Notes: generated by a model not told the origin, from the letters alone. A stretch of 43,904 nt of DNA from Planctomycetota bacterium (GCA_014192625.1 BJHM01000032.1:1-43904), one strand, 5' to 3'. Positions 34,167 to 42,514 are shown, counted from the first letter of the stretch. Made by a program: numbers and translations.

Positions 34167-34712
34167 ATGAGTCGCCTGAAAATGATCGATACGGAGGAAA
34201 ACCTCTCGTGCAATCTCATCCCCATGATCGACATCATGTTTCTGCTTCTGCTGTTCTTCATGCTCAGCGCAGACATGTCGGTCCTCGAGTTGGAGGATGT
34301 GGTTTTGCCCCAGAATATGGAGCAGGCCACGAAGGATGACGACAAGGTAAAGCAGGATTACGACTCGCACTTTTTCGCGATCGTCCACAAGAACATCGAC
34401 AACACTCTCCCCGACATCGATGCGAAAAATTGGAACGTGAAACACCACGGCGACACGCTCAACATCGCTGACAACTGGGACGGTGTGAAGGCCAAGATAA
34501 AGGCGTTGGCGGACCTTCCCGGCGACAAGGAGCTCGATGCCAGTGGCCGGCAAACGACGTTCAACAAGAGTTCCATAGTGTTGCGTTGCGATCGCTTTGC
34601 GCCTTACGGCACTGTGCAGCGACTGATCCAAGCAATGGCGGAAGCCGGCTTCTACAAGATTGAGCCTGGTGCAGGTCTCCCACCCCCGAGTCGGCCTGGC
34701 GCAGCAAAATAG
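34167..34712 (+). CDS. exbD: ExbD/TolR-family biopolymer transport protein (first copy)
   Basis: A 181-residue single-pass protein. The N-terminal helix LIPMIDIMFLLLLFFMLSAD carries the conserved proton-carrying Asp (residue 23, PMID). The periplasmic domain includes an unusual acidic insertion (about 50-110, KDDDKVKQDYD, PDIDAKNW) before the usual ExbD C-terminal fold (SIVLRCDRFAPYGTVQRLIQ), making it longer than typical ExbD (about 130-150). AGGA lies about 9 nt before the ATG. It would pair with ExbB in the motor. The Pro-rich C-terminus (PPPSRPG) is probably disordered. Confidence 0.9.
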   Translation: MSRLKMIDTEENLSCNLIPMIDIMFLLLLFFMLSADMSVLELEDVVLPQNMEQATKDDDKVKQDYDSHFFAIVHKNIDNTLPDIDAKNWNVKHHGDTLNIADNWDGVKAKIKALADLPGDKELDASGRQTTFNKSSIVLRCDRFAPYGTVQRLIQAMAEAGFYKIEPGAGLPPPSRPGAAK

Positions 34713-34763
34713 TTTTCGTTCACTGCATAACCTCGCAGACCCCTTTCTCACACGGAGCTAGTC

Positions 34764-35207
34764 ATGGCCGGTGCATCTGACGCAGATAACCCAGTGGGCA
34801 TCAACGTTGTGCCGATGGTCGACGTTATTTTCTGCCTCTGCATTTTCTTCATGTGTTCGCTGAAGTTCACGGAACTCGAAGGCAAGTTCAAATCCTGGCT
34901 GCCGAAGGACAAGGGACAAAGCGGTAGCTTGTCGACGGTGCCATCAGAGATTCGCTTTGCGCTGTTTTGGGACGAGGCCAACAACAAGACCTTGTTCAAG
35001 TTCGGCACGCGCTACATCAAGGACGATGAGCTGCAACCTCTGATCCGCGATGCCAAAGCGGACTTTGAGCGAATCAACAAACCCGATGTCCCAGTGATCG
35101 TCGATGGCGATCCCCGCGTGCCATGGGAAGACGTTCTCAAGTTGGTCAACATGGCCAAGCGAGAACGCGTCGTGAACATCGAGTTTGCCGCAGGCAAGAA
35201 GCAGTAG
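34764..35207 (+). CDS. exbD: ExbD/TolR-family biopolymer transport protein (second copy)
   Basis: A 147-residue single-pass protein of normal ExbD length. The helix VVPMVDVIFCLCIFFMCSLK contains the conserved Asp (PMVD), and the periplasmic part ends with VPVIVDGDPRVPWEDVLKLV, typical of the family. GGAG lies about 9 nt upstream of the ATG. It differs strongly from the first copy, so the pair is probably a specialised heteromer rather than a recent duplication. The two helices have different Cys content (three in this one). Confidence 0.92.
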   Translation: MAGASDADNPVGINVVPMVDVIFCLCIFFMCSLKFTELEGKFKSWLPKDKGQSGSLSTVPSEIRFALFWDEANNKTLFKFGTRYIKDDELQPLIRDAKADFERINKPDVPVIVDGDPRVPWEDVLKLVNMAKRERVVNIEFAAGKKQ

Positions 35208-35252
35208 TGCTCGGCGGGCTTGGCAAACCGCGCTGTTCCTAAGGATGCCCTA

Positions 35253-36191
35253 ATGACCAATGGCTTGCCGTCCAAACGCCGTGAAGCGATTGCCGCCCAG
35301 TTGCGCAAGGCTGAGGCTGCGCCGGTCTTCGGACTAGGCAACGGCAGGATTTATGGGCTGATCCTGATGCTGCTGCTAGTCGTGTTCGTCCTGCTGAACT
35401 TCCGTGGCGCGGCGCCGCGCGTCTTGGAGCGGGTCTTCCCGCCGCAGGCGCCGATGTCTGCAGAGCAGCAGGAGCAACGGCGGTTGCGCCTAAAAGACGA
35501 GCTCCAAGGGGCGCTGTTTGACCCGCCCGACGGTACGGACTTCGTGCAGACCAAAGGCTACCAACGGTTGCTCTCCTCGCTCTTCCAAGCCACGGCTGCC
35601 GGGGCGAAGAATCCGATCCCATTGGACCGGGATTTGGCGATGCGCAATCCTGACGAAGTGCGCGGCGAGCGCGTCGTGGTGCATGGCTTCACGGGGCGCG
35701 ATGGTGTCTTTGCGGTTCGCCTAAACGATCCGCTCCTCTCCCCGGATGGTCCGATCACCGATGTGTGGCGCATTTTGCTCACAGATGGCGAACGCGATAA
35801 CGCCATTTGCATCGATGTGCTCAAGGATCCAGGCAACCTGGACCTGAGTAGCGACGAACTTCAGATCGACGCGGTGTTCTGGCGCATCGTCAAATATGAA
35901 GTCGACGCCGGCGTTTATTCCAATGGGAAGCGCAAGCCCTCCTTAAACCGTGAACTGCCCTACTTGGTAGCCCGCTCCGTCACCCGCCTTCCGGACTCAA
36001 CCAACAAACTCGGCGGCGGTGGCAGGAACATGTGGTTCTTTTCTGCGGCACTCGGTGGCATGGTCTTGTTTGGCATCTATCGCGTAGTTGCCTCACACAA
36101 AAAATCTGCCTTGCGCGCCAGTATGCACACCTCATCCTTTCATAGTAAGCGTGGCTCTACGCCCCCTCCCGAGCCCGGTTCGCACTCCTGA
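35253..36191 (+). CDS. Two-TM protein with an OB-like central domain, unknown function
   Basis: A 312-residue protein anchored by one helix near the N-terminus (about 33-50, YGLILMLLLVVFVLLNF) and one near the C-terminus (about 265-283, FFSAALGGMVLFGIYRVVAS). The loop between has a beta-rich part (GERVVVHGFTGRDGVFAVRL ... ILLTDGERDNAICIDVLKD) that looks like an OB-fold, by pattern only. The ATG at 35253 has AAGGA about 9 nt upstream; a TTG at 35220 is a less likely start. It begins 45 bp after the second exbD and ends 15 bp before the next gene, so it belongs to the motor operon. Function unknown. Confidence 0.78.
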   Translation: MTNGLPSKRREAIAAQLRKAEAAPVFGLGNGRIYGLILMLLLVVFVLLNFRGAAPRVLERVFPPQAPMSAEQQEQRRLRLKDELQGALFDPPDGTDFVQTKGYQRLLSSLFQATAAGAKNPIPLDRDLAMRNPDEVRGERVVVHGFTGRDGVFAVRLNDPLLSPDGPITDVWRILLTDGERDNAICIDVLKDPGNLDLSSDELQIDAVFWRIVKYEVDAGVYSNGKRKPSLNRELPYLVARSVTRLPDSTNKLGGGGRNMWFFSAALGGMVLFGIYRVVASHKKSALRASMHTSSFHSKRGSTPPPEPGSHS

Positions 36192-36206
36192 CCTCTTTAG
36201 AACCCA

Positions 36207-37766
36207 ATGGCAACCTTCCCAATCGTCTGCGAAAGCTGCAGTGCCAATTACAGCCTTCCTCTGACTTTCGTCAGCGCCCGCGCCAAGTGCAAGAAATGCG
36301 GCCACTCCATCGACGTCGCTGGCCAACGTGGCGCATTACCTGCCCAAAGCACAGAACCTGCCCCAATCGCAGCAAAGCCACCGGTAACGAGCGCTCCAAA
36401 AAAACCCACCGCGAATACCGCGAAGCCGCCTGCTGCAAGCGATGCAAAACCAGCCGTTACGAGTGCGGTTCCTAGGGCTGCTAGTGCTCCGCTCGCGGAC
36501 CACGATGAGGCCAGCGGGAAAGTTCGAGCCCGCGGCATCGACATCAAGCGTGCTCAGGCGGAACAAAATTCGAAGGTCATGAAGATCGCTTGGACGATCG
36601 CCGGAATCATGTGCCTGATCGGCGCCATCTTTGTCTTCGTTGCCACTAGCTCGCGGAATGAACGCGCACGCTTGGTGCAAGAAGAAAAACAACACCGCCA
36701 AGAAATCGTTGCTCGTCTCGAAAAGAACGATCTGAGCAACCTCGACAAGATTCTCGCGGACATCCAGTTCATCGATGAAGAGAAGGCGACCTGGCAGAAA
36801 TTTTCTGACGTCAGCACAATCATTGTTACGTGGCGCGGCAAAGCCAACGCCAGGGCTTCTGAACTGCGGAATGCTTCAGGTACTGTTGACAGTCTCAATG
36901 AGATTGAGAAGAAGCTCGCTGGCAACCCAGGCCCAGAAGTGCTTGAGAACCTGTATAAGGACGTTCGCGGTGAGTTGGATGGCAACTGCAAAACGCTCGG
37001 CGACAGCTACAAGGATCGGCTTTTTCAACTCCGCAAGCAGGTAGATACTACGTATGTCGAGGCGCTCGCCAATAAGTCTGCCACCGATTCGCTGAACGCC
37101 AAGGAAGGCTCACAGCTGCTCAGTTCCGGGCAATATGAGGACGTGCTGCGAATGCTGGCTGAGGAGGCCACCATCCAGAAGGATGCGGATGCTGCGAGCA
37201 ACTACAACCGCCGCGCCACGGAGACCTTCAAGGCTATCAACGGCATAGTTGAGACGCTGTTTGATAAGGCCTACCAAGACCGCGTTCAGTGGAAAGATCT
37301 ATTGGCGGACCCGAGCAACTGGGAGGCAACCCCGTCGGAGACGCTGACCTATAAGTTCACTGGCAGCGGCCTAGTGGTGACTAACGCGCCGGGCGAAACG
37401 TCCAAGACCGGCGGCATCTTCTATAAAACCGGTCGCAACTGGCGTGACTATGTCGCGGAAATCGAAATGAAGGTCGATAGCGGCGTGATCACTGTCTACA
37501 CGCGCATCGGCGAGTTGATGGATACGAAGAAGGTGCCCGGGATCAGCCTCGGCAAAGAAAAGGTCGATGTCCAAATCGAATACGACCAGCCGATCGCCGC
37601 GATTTTCAGCATCATCGGCGGACAGTTCCGCGTGATGATCAACGGCGAGGAACGCAAGTCCGACACGGTTGGCCGCGCGCTGTCGCGCAAAGGCCCGGTC
37701 GGCATTGCCGTCAAGGCTGGCACCAATGTGACGATCACCAAGTTCAGGGCCCGCCACTTGCGCTGA
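36207..37766 (+). CDS. Zinc-ribbon, single-TM, coiled-coil protein with C-terminal DUF1080-like beta-sandwich
   Basis: A 519-residue protein. The N-terminal zinc ribbon (VCESCSANYSLPLTF, CKKCGHSIDV) is homologous to that of the 13999-15219 gene product. Next come an Ala/Pro/Lys-rich linker, one membrane helix (about 130-150, IAWTIAGIMCLIGAIFVFVA) and a charged helical region of about 220 residues that probably forms a coiled coil. The last about 155 residues look like a concanavalin/DUF1080-type beta-sandwich (GGIFYKTGRNWRDYVAEIEM, GQFRVMINGEE, KGPVGIAVKAGT). It ends the ExbB/ExbD cluster. The stop codon lies inside a 12-nt tandem repeat. The ribbon would be cytoplasmic and the sandwich periplasmic; function unknown. 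Confidence 0.82.
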   Translation: MATFPIVCESCSANYSLPLTFVSARAKCKKCGHSIDVAGQRGALPAQSTEPAPIAAKPPVTSAPKKPTANTAKPPAASDAKPAVTSAVPRAASAPLADHDEASGKVRARGIDIKRAQAEQNSKVMKIAWTIAGIMCLIGAIFVFVATSSRNERARLVQEEKQHRQEIVARLEKNDLSNLDKILADIQFIDEEKATWQKFSDVSTIIVTWRGKANARASELRNASGTVDSLNEIEKKLAGNPGPEVLENLYKDVRGELDGNCKTLGDSYKDRLFQLRKQVDTTYVEALANKSATDSLNAKEGSQLLSSGQYEDVLRMLAEEATIQKDADAASNYNRRATETFKAINGIVETLFDKAYQDRVQWKDLLADPSNWEATPSETLTYKFTGSGLVVTNAPGETSKTGGIFYKTGRNWRDYVAEIEMKVDSGVITVYTRIGELMDTKKVPGISLGKEKVDVQIEYDQPIAAIFSIIGGQFRVMINGEERKSDTVGRALSRKGPVGIAVKAGTNVTITKFRARHLR

Positions 37767-37790
37767 GGTCTGCGCTGAGGTCTGCGCTGA
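37759..37790. repeat. 12-nt tandem repeat carrying the stop codon in triplicate
   Basis: TGCGCTGAGGTC occurs at 37759 and 37771, with a partial third copy (TGCGCTGA) at 37783. Because 12 is a multiple of three, the gene's TGA stop is repeated in frame twice more. It marks the start of the 110-bp gap between two convergent genes. Confidence 0.85.
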
Positions 37791-37818
37791 TTGCCGCTTC
37801 GGCGCAGCCCGACGAAGC

Positions 37819-37839
37819 AGGGCGCTTTCGGTTCGCCCT
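37819..37839. terminator. Possible bidirectional hairpin between convergent genes
   Basis: AGGGCG (37819-37824) and CGCCCT (37834-37839) form a 6-bp stem with a 9-nt loop, midway between the stop codons of the zinc-ribbon gene (37766) and the HMA lipoprotein gene (37877). No clear T-run is present, so termination is inferred from position. Confidence 0.35.
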
Positions 37840-37876
37840 AACAATACGCGTCAGCTGGCTTTTGTTGTGTTCTCGG

Positions 37877-38206
37877 TTACGGCTTGATGCGAACCGGTTC
37901 TTTCTGCTTCAACAGCGCAAGCATCTGGTCCGGCTTTACCAGCGTGCTGTCGTATTTCACGGTGAAATCAGCCTTGCCCTTCTGCACATCAATCGTGCTG
38001 ATCCCGGGCAGTTTGGCGAGTTCTTCGTTCACGACCTTGACGCACATCTCACACGCAACTTTGCCCTCAAACTCAAAGGCAGCAGTTGCGTTGGCTACCA
38101 CGGGAGCCCGAGTCTGCAGGACTTCGGCGGGCGACGCGTGATCGGACTTGGAACATGCTGAGGCCCCGTAAAGGCAGCCCAGCATCATTAGGGCGATTCG
38201 TTTCAT
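37877..38206 (-). CDS. HMA-domain (heavy-metal-associated) lipoprotein
   Basis: A 109-residue exported protein. The N-terminus has a signal sequence ending at GASAC, with Cys18 a plausible lipidation site followed by Ser, so it is likely membrane-anchored in the periplasm. Residues about 44-107 form a heavy-metal-associated ferredoxin-like domain with the metal-binding CxxC at C52/C55 (GKVACEMCVKVVNEELAKLP), as in MerP, CopZ and the N-termini of metal P-type ATPases. It could bind Cu+, Zn2+ or Hg2+; no transporter or sensor gene is adjacent. The ATG at 38206 starts the signal peptide; an upstream in-frame start at 38257 seems less likely. It is divergent from the GHL10 gene. Confidence 0.85.
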   Translation of the reverse strand: MKRIALMMLGCLYGASACSKSDHASPAEVLQTRAPVVANATAAFEFEGKVACEMCVKVVNEELAKLPGISTIDVQKGKADFTVKYDSTLVKPDQMLALLKQKEPVRIKP

Positions 38207-38324
38207 GGTGTTCGTAATGACGTTTGTGGTGCGGATCGTGACCCGTAAAGGCATCACTAGCTAGCCTGCAACTCTATGGGATGAACGTTGCGCAATACTT
38301 AGCCTTGCGCTTCAACTGTACTTT

Positions 38325-39788
38325 GTGGCTCTTTTTCCGTTGCCAGCGTTGCTGTTTTTTGTCCTCGTAGCTGAGGGGCTTTGCCCCCCAGTCGCAGCAC
38401 AAAATCCGCCGTTGCCAGCCGCAGAGTTTCGCGCCGCATGGGTTGCAACGGTTGTCAATATCGACTGGCCATCAAGGCCTTCCTTGCCAGCGGCAACTGC
38501 AAAAGCCGAGCTGCTAGCGATCGTCGAACGAGCTGCGCAATTGCGGCTAAATGCGCTGATCTTTCAATGCCGAAGTGCTGGCGACGCATTCTACCAATCC
38601 AGTTTGGAACCGTGGTCCGAGTGGCTTTCGGGCGTGCAGGGAAAACCGCCAGATGGCGCATGGGACCCGCTGCAATTCTTGGTCGAGAAAGCGCACGCGC
38701 GCGGCATTGAGGTGCACGCGTGGTTCAATCCATTTAGAGCCAGATCCGAAAGTGCACGCTCGCCTGAAGCGGAGAACCATGTCCTTGTGGTCCAGCCCTC
38801 TGCCTGCGTCCGCTATGGCGAGCAGATGTGGATGGATCCTGGCGACTCGCGCAGCATCGATTGGATTCTCCGCGTCGTTGCTGATGTGGTGCGTCGCTAC
38901 GACATCGATGGCGTTCACTTCGATGACTACTTCTATCCCTACCCTGCGAAGAAACTGGCCTTTGCAGACGATCGGAGTTTCCGCCGCTACCAGGACGCCA
39001 GTGGCGGGCTTGGGCGAAGTGATTGGCGGCGCGCCAACATCGACATCTTTCTGCGCCGCCTCTACGCCGACATCCATCAGCTAAAACCGGCAATCAAGCT
39101 CGGCATCAGCCCGTTCGGCATCGCACGTCCTTCTGTGCCACGTGGTATTCAGGCAGGCATCGATCAATACGAGGAACTTGCGGCCGACGTCTTGTCCTGG
39201 CAGCGCAAAGGGCTCTGCGACTACCTCTCGCCGCAGCTCTACTGGCCGATCGATCAGCGTGCTCAGAGCTACTCGATACTGCTGCCGTGGTGGTTTGGCC
39301 AAAATCCGCGGCAGCGGCACATGTGGCCCGGGCTCAACGCCTCGCGTGCCGAAAAACAGATCGCGCCGTGGCGGAAGGATGAACTGCCGCAACAGATCAA
39401 GATGATTCGCTCCCAGGGTCCGGATCCTGGCTATGTCCTCTACAGCTTTCAGGCGCTACGCGGCCAGCTTGGCGAACAGATCGTCAGTATGAATCGCGAG
39501 CCGGCGGTCGTTCCGGCATCTCCTTGGCTGCCTGGCAGGGCTCCTGATGCACCGGTAATAAATCTCGAGCGCACAAAGCGCGGGACCACACTTTCGTGGT
39601 TGGCAAAACCCGATTGTCGCTGGTTCTGCGTGCAGGTCCAGCGTGGTCGGCGGTGGCAAACGCTCGCAATGCGCGGTGCCGGTGCTGGGGCAATCATGCT
39701 CCCCGACGATGTAACCGCAGCTGCTGTTCGCGGGCTCGCAGCAAACGGCCTAGTGGGCAACGCCGCTGTGCTCTATCCAAATCTATAG
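38325..39788 (+). CDS. Secreted GHL10-type glycoside hydrolase-like protein
   Basis: A 487-residue exported protein with a signal peptide (ALFPLPALLFFVLVAEGLCP, cleavage near VAAQ). The body is a GHL10 (DUF187, PF02638-type) TIM barrel: FRAAWVATVVNIDWPS at the start, NALIFQCRSAGDAFYQSSLE, GIEVHAWFNPFRAR, YDIDGVHFDDYFYP (with the acidic strand-end residues expected in the active site) and LGISPFGIARPSVPRG. Family members act on surface or cell-wall polysaccharides; the substrate is not predictable. A C-terminal beta domain (about 410-487) may bind substrate. The GTG at 38325 is the only start that precedes the signal peptide; no clear ribosome site is seen. Confidence 0.87.
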   Translation: MALFPLPALLFFVLVAEGLCPPVAAQNPPLPAAEFRAAWVATVVNIDWPSRPSLPAATAKAELLAIVERAAQLRLNALIFQCRSAGDAFYQSSLEPWSEWLSGVQGKPPDGAWDPLQFLVEKAHARGIEVHAWFNPFRARSESARSPEAENHVLVVQPSACVRYGEQMWMDPGDSRSIDWILRVVADVVRRYDIDGVHFDDYFYPYPAKKLAFADDRSFRRYQDASGGLGRSDWRRANIDIFLRRLYADIHQLKPAIKLGISPFGIARPSVPRGIQAGIDQYEELAADVLSWQRKGLCDYLSPQLYWPIDQRAQSYSILLPWWFGQNPRQRHMWPGLNASRAEKQIAPWRKDELPQQIKMIRSQGPDPGYVLYSFQALRGQLGEQIVSMNREPAVVPASPWLPGRAPDAPVINLERTKRGTTLSWLAKPDCRWFCVQVQRGRRWQTLAMRGAGAGAIMLPDDVTAAAVRGLAANGLVGNAAVLYPNL

Positions 39789-39806
39789 TTAGCGCAACCT
39801 GCTGAA

Positions 39807-40919
39807 TCAGGGCAGGAAGCCAGACAGCAGCAGGTCGTCACCGGAGACGCAATGCGTCCACTCGCTTACTTGCCAAGCCTCGGCCATAAACGCGCGACCT
39901 TCACCGGCCACAGGCGTTGGCGCAGTTCGCCCCCCGATGAGTTTTGGTGCCAAGAAACACTGCACCTGATCGACGCAACTCCAGCCGAGCAAGTCCGCCA
40001 CCAACCCGCCGCCGCCCTCCACCACAATGCGGCGCAGTCCGCGGCGACGGAGTTCACGCCACGCTTCACGCAAATGAATGTGCCGTGGTGACTCGGCCAC
40101 TTTGACGTGGATGACCTGCACGCCGAGGTCCTGTAAATGCCCTGCTCGCGCGGCATCCACATCATCCGCCACCAACAGCCAGGTCGGCGTTTTGTTTGCC
40201 GTTCGGACTAGGTTGCTGTCGTCGTCAATCTCGGCACGCGGATCCACCACGATGCGCACTGGCTGGCGGCCAAAGACGTGACGCACGGTCAGTTCCGGGT
40301 CATCAATCTGAGCAGTGCGAAAGCCCACCACCACAGCATCGCAACGAGCGCGCAGTTCGTGTGTTCGGCGGCGCGACTCAATGCCGGTGATCCAGCGCGA
40401 TTCTCCAGTCGGCGCAGCAGTCTTGCCATCCAGAGTCATTGCCCACTTGGCAATGGTCCACGGTCGATCAAGGTTGAGCCACTTCAGAAATGTCTGGTTC
40501 TGCTGGAGGCAACGATCCGCGAGCACCCCTTCGACGACTTCGACACCTTGCTGCTCGAGCGCCAATAAACCGCGGCGACGATGGCGAGGATCGGGATCCA
40601 TCGCACCAACGATGACGCGGCGAATGCCGGCAGCTAGCAGCGTATTAGTACAAGGCGGTGTCTTCTTCCCACCTTCACCAATTTGTGAAGAACAAGGCTC
40701 CAGCGTGATTACTGCCGTGTCGGGCTTGGCACCTTTTGCATGGGCATCCTGCAGCGCCATGACTTCTGCGTGCGGGCCGCCATAAAATTGATGCCAGCCG
40801 CGCCCCACGATCTCGCCATCCGTGATCATGAGTGCGCCGGTACGCGGGTTGGGCTCAACGTCACCGCTGCCTCGCTTCGCTAGATCTAGTGCCTCCAACA
40901 TCCACGGCTCATAGTTCAC
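39807..40919 (-). CDS. ribD: Bifunctional riboflavin biosynthesis protein RibD (deaminase + reductase)
   Basis: A 370-residue cytoplasmic enzyme for two riboflavin steps: deamination of diaminohydroxyphosphoribosylaminopyrimidine, then NADPH reduction of the ribosyl side chain. The N-terminal deaminase shows the zinc/catalytic motif GGPHAEVMAL (H50, E52) and C76/C90 (LEPCSSQIGEGGKKTPPC); the loop between these cysteines is about five residues longer than the usual EPCxHxGRTPPC. The reductase half begins near 150 (WAMTLDGKTAAPTGESRWIT) and includes GFRTAQIDDPELTVR and VEGGGGLVADLL. It starts with GTG at 40919, overlapping the miaB stop (GTGA), so it is translationally coupled to miaB. It converges with the GHL10 gene, 18 bp apart. 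Confidence 0.93.
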   Translation of the reverse strand: MNYEPWMLEALDLAKRGSGDVEPNPRTGALMITDGEIVGRGWHQFYGGPHAEVMALQDAHAKGAKPDTAVITLEPCSSQIGEGGKKTPPCTNTLLAAGIRRVIVGAMDPDPRHRRRGLLALEQQGVEVVEGVLADRCLQQNQTFLKWLNLDRPWTIAKWAMTLDGKTAAPTGESRWITGIESRRRTHELRARCDAVVVGFRTAQIDDPELTVRHVFGRQPVRIVVDPRAEIDDDSNLVRTANKTPTWLLVADDVDAARAGHLQDLGVQVIHVKVAESPRHIHLREAWRELRRRGLRRIVVEGGGGLVADLLGWSCVDQVQCFLAPKLIGGRTAPTPVAGEGRAFMAEAWQVSEWTHCVSGDDLLLSGFLP

Positions 40920-42346
40920 ACGCGCACCGATTCGACCTTATCGTGTACGCCCTGCTCCGCATCAGTCTCGCCCAGCTTGTCGCCTAGCAGCGAATGCCCG
41001 AGTGCCGCACGGATGCGCACTGGCACGTAGCGACCAACTAGGTCCTCAGAAAAACCATCGAAGTGCACGATGCGGTGATGCGCCGTGCGTCCTGAAAGTC
41101 GAAGCGGATCACTCTGGCTCGGACCTTCCACCAGGACTTCCTGAGTGCTGCCAATCAACGCAATATGCTGCCGCTGGGTGATCTCTTCCTGCACGTTCAG
41201 CAACTCTTGGTTGCGCGCCTCTTTTATTGCCAAGGGCACATCGTCAGCCAGCTCAGCGGCCACCGTTCCTGGGCGCGGCGAATACTTGAAGATGTAGCTC
41301 TGTGCGAACTGCACCTGCAAAACCAGCGCAACCGTTTTAGCAAAGTCCGCATCGGTCTCACCGGGATAGCCGACAATGAAGTCGCTGTGCAGCACAAAGT
41401 CCGGTGCCGCCAAAAGCAGTTGTTCGACCCGTGCCAAGTAGCGTTCTACGGTGTAGCCACGGCGCATGTTTTTTAACACTGCGTTGCTACCCGACTGCAC
41501 CGGCAGATGAAGGTAGCGCGCGAGCTTCGGCAATTCGGCCATCGCAGCGATCAGATCCGCACTGAGAAAGTTTGGGTGCGAAGTGATAAAGGCCAATCGT
41601 CGTAGCGCAGGAATCTCGTGAAGCGCGCGCAACAGGCGAGCCAGCGTGACGCCAGTCCCGAGGTCCCGCCCATACGCATTGACGGTCTGGCCAAGCAGCG
41701 TCATCTCGGTGACGCCATCGGCGCATAATCGCGAAGCTTCCTCCACGATGTCGGCAATCGGGCGGCTGATTTCTTCACCGCGCGTGGTCGGCACGATGCA
41801 ATAGGTGCAAGGCATGTTGCAGCCGCGCATGATCGATACAAATGCTTGGGAGCGATGCGGGCGCACCTTGACGTCGCGCACAATCGTGTCGCCCGACACA
41901 CCAAGGTCAACCGCGACGACTCCAGCGCCAAGCACTTTGCGCTTGCCCAGTGAAGGCCGTTGCTTTGAGACCAGTTCTAGATTGCGGATACGAGCTTGCT
42001 CAACCGTTTGGTCGATGTCGCCAAAGGCCGATGGACCGACAACGAGGTCCACGTGCGGCATGCGCGCCAGCATGAACTGCTTGTGTTCCTGCGCCATGCA
42101 GCCGAGCACGCCAACCACCAGCTGCGGCTCCGTCCGCTTGCGCATCCGAAGTTGACCAAGCTTTGACCAAACACGATCCTCGGCATGCTGTCGTACCGAG
42201 CAGGTATTGATCAACACCACCGATGCCTCACCTTCACTCGCTGCCAACTGGTAGCCGCGCTGGCGCAGTTTGCTCTCCACAAGCTCGCTATCCAGCTTGT
42301 TCATCTGGCAGCCATAACTCGTCAGGTGATACTTGGGGGCGCTCAT
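40916..42346 (-). CDS. miaB: tRNA-2-methylthio-N6-dimethylallyladenosine synthase MiaB
   Basis: A 476-residue radical-SAM methylthiotransferase that modifies A37 of tRNAs reading U-starting codons. The auxiliary-cluster cysteines are C13 (TSYGCQMN), C49 (INTCSVR) and C83 (LGCMAQ). The radical-SAM motif CNMPCTYC is at C176/C180/C183. LGQTVNAYG, LHLPVQSGSNAVLKNMRRGY and SDFIVGYPGETDADF are typical of MiaB rather than RimO or MtaB. A C-terminal TRAM domain follows (about 390-450). No Shine-Dalgarno sequence is seen before the ATG. It forms an operon with ribD, whose GTG start overlaps its stop. Confidence 0.95.
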   Translation of the reverse strand: MSAPKYHLTSYGCQMNKLDSELVESKLRQRGYQLAASEGEASVVLINTCSVRQHAEDRVWSKLGQLRMRKRTEPQLVVGVLGCMAQEHKQFMLARMPHVDLVVGPSAFGDIDQTVEQARIRNLELVSKQRPSLGKRKVLGAGVVAVDLGVSGDTIVRDVKVRPHRSQAFVSIMRGCNMPCTYCIVPTTRGEEISRPIADIVEEASRLCADGVTEMTLLGQTVNAYGRDLGTGVTLARLLRALHEIPALRRLAFITSHPNFLSADLIAAMAELPKLARYLHLPVQSGSNAVLKNMRRGYTVERYLARVEQLLLAAPDFVLHSDFIVGYPGETDADFAKTVALVLQVQFAQSYIFKYSPRPGTVAAELADDVPLAIKEARNQELLNVQEEITQRQHIALIGSTQEVLVEGPSQSDPLRLSGRTAHHRIVHFDGFSEDLVGRYVPVRIRAALGHSLLGDKLGETDAEQGVHDKVESVRV

Positions 42347-42361
42347 CGGGGGGCGTGGATT

Positions 42362-42514
42362 CTAGTACGACGATGGCAAAGCACCCAACGTCTGTTGCAC
42401 CGTTACTTGCAGCTGCTGAAGAAAATGCACCGCTAGGCAAGAGCTCAGGATCGTGACAAATGCCAAGCAAACCAGCGTTGCGGACGCTAGCGACGGCAAA
42501 CTTCGACACGCCAT
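42362..42514 (-). CDS. Possible small single-TM protein upstream of miaB
   Basis: A 50-codon frame beginning with ATG at 42514 and ending 15 bp before the miaB start on the same strand. It encodes one hydrophobic helix (SATLVCLAFVTILSSCLAVH) and a short polar tail. The position and strand fit a leader gene of the miaB-ribD operon, but there is no homology I recognise and no strong ribosome site; it may be chance. Confidence 0.3.
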   Translation of the reverse strand: MACRSLPSLASATLVCLAFVTILSSCLAVHFLQQLQVTVQQTLGALPSSY

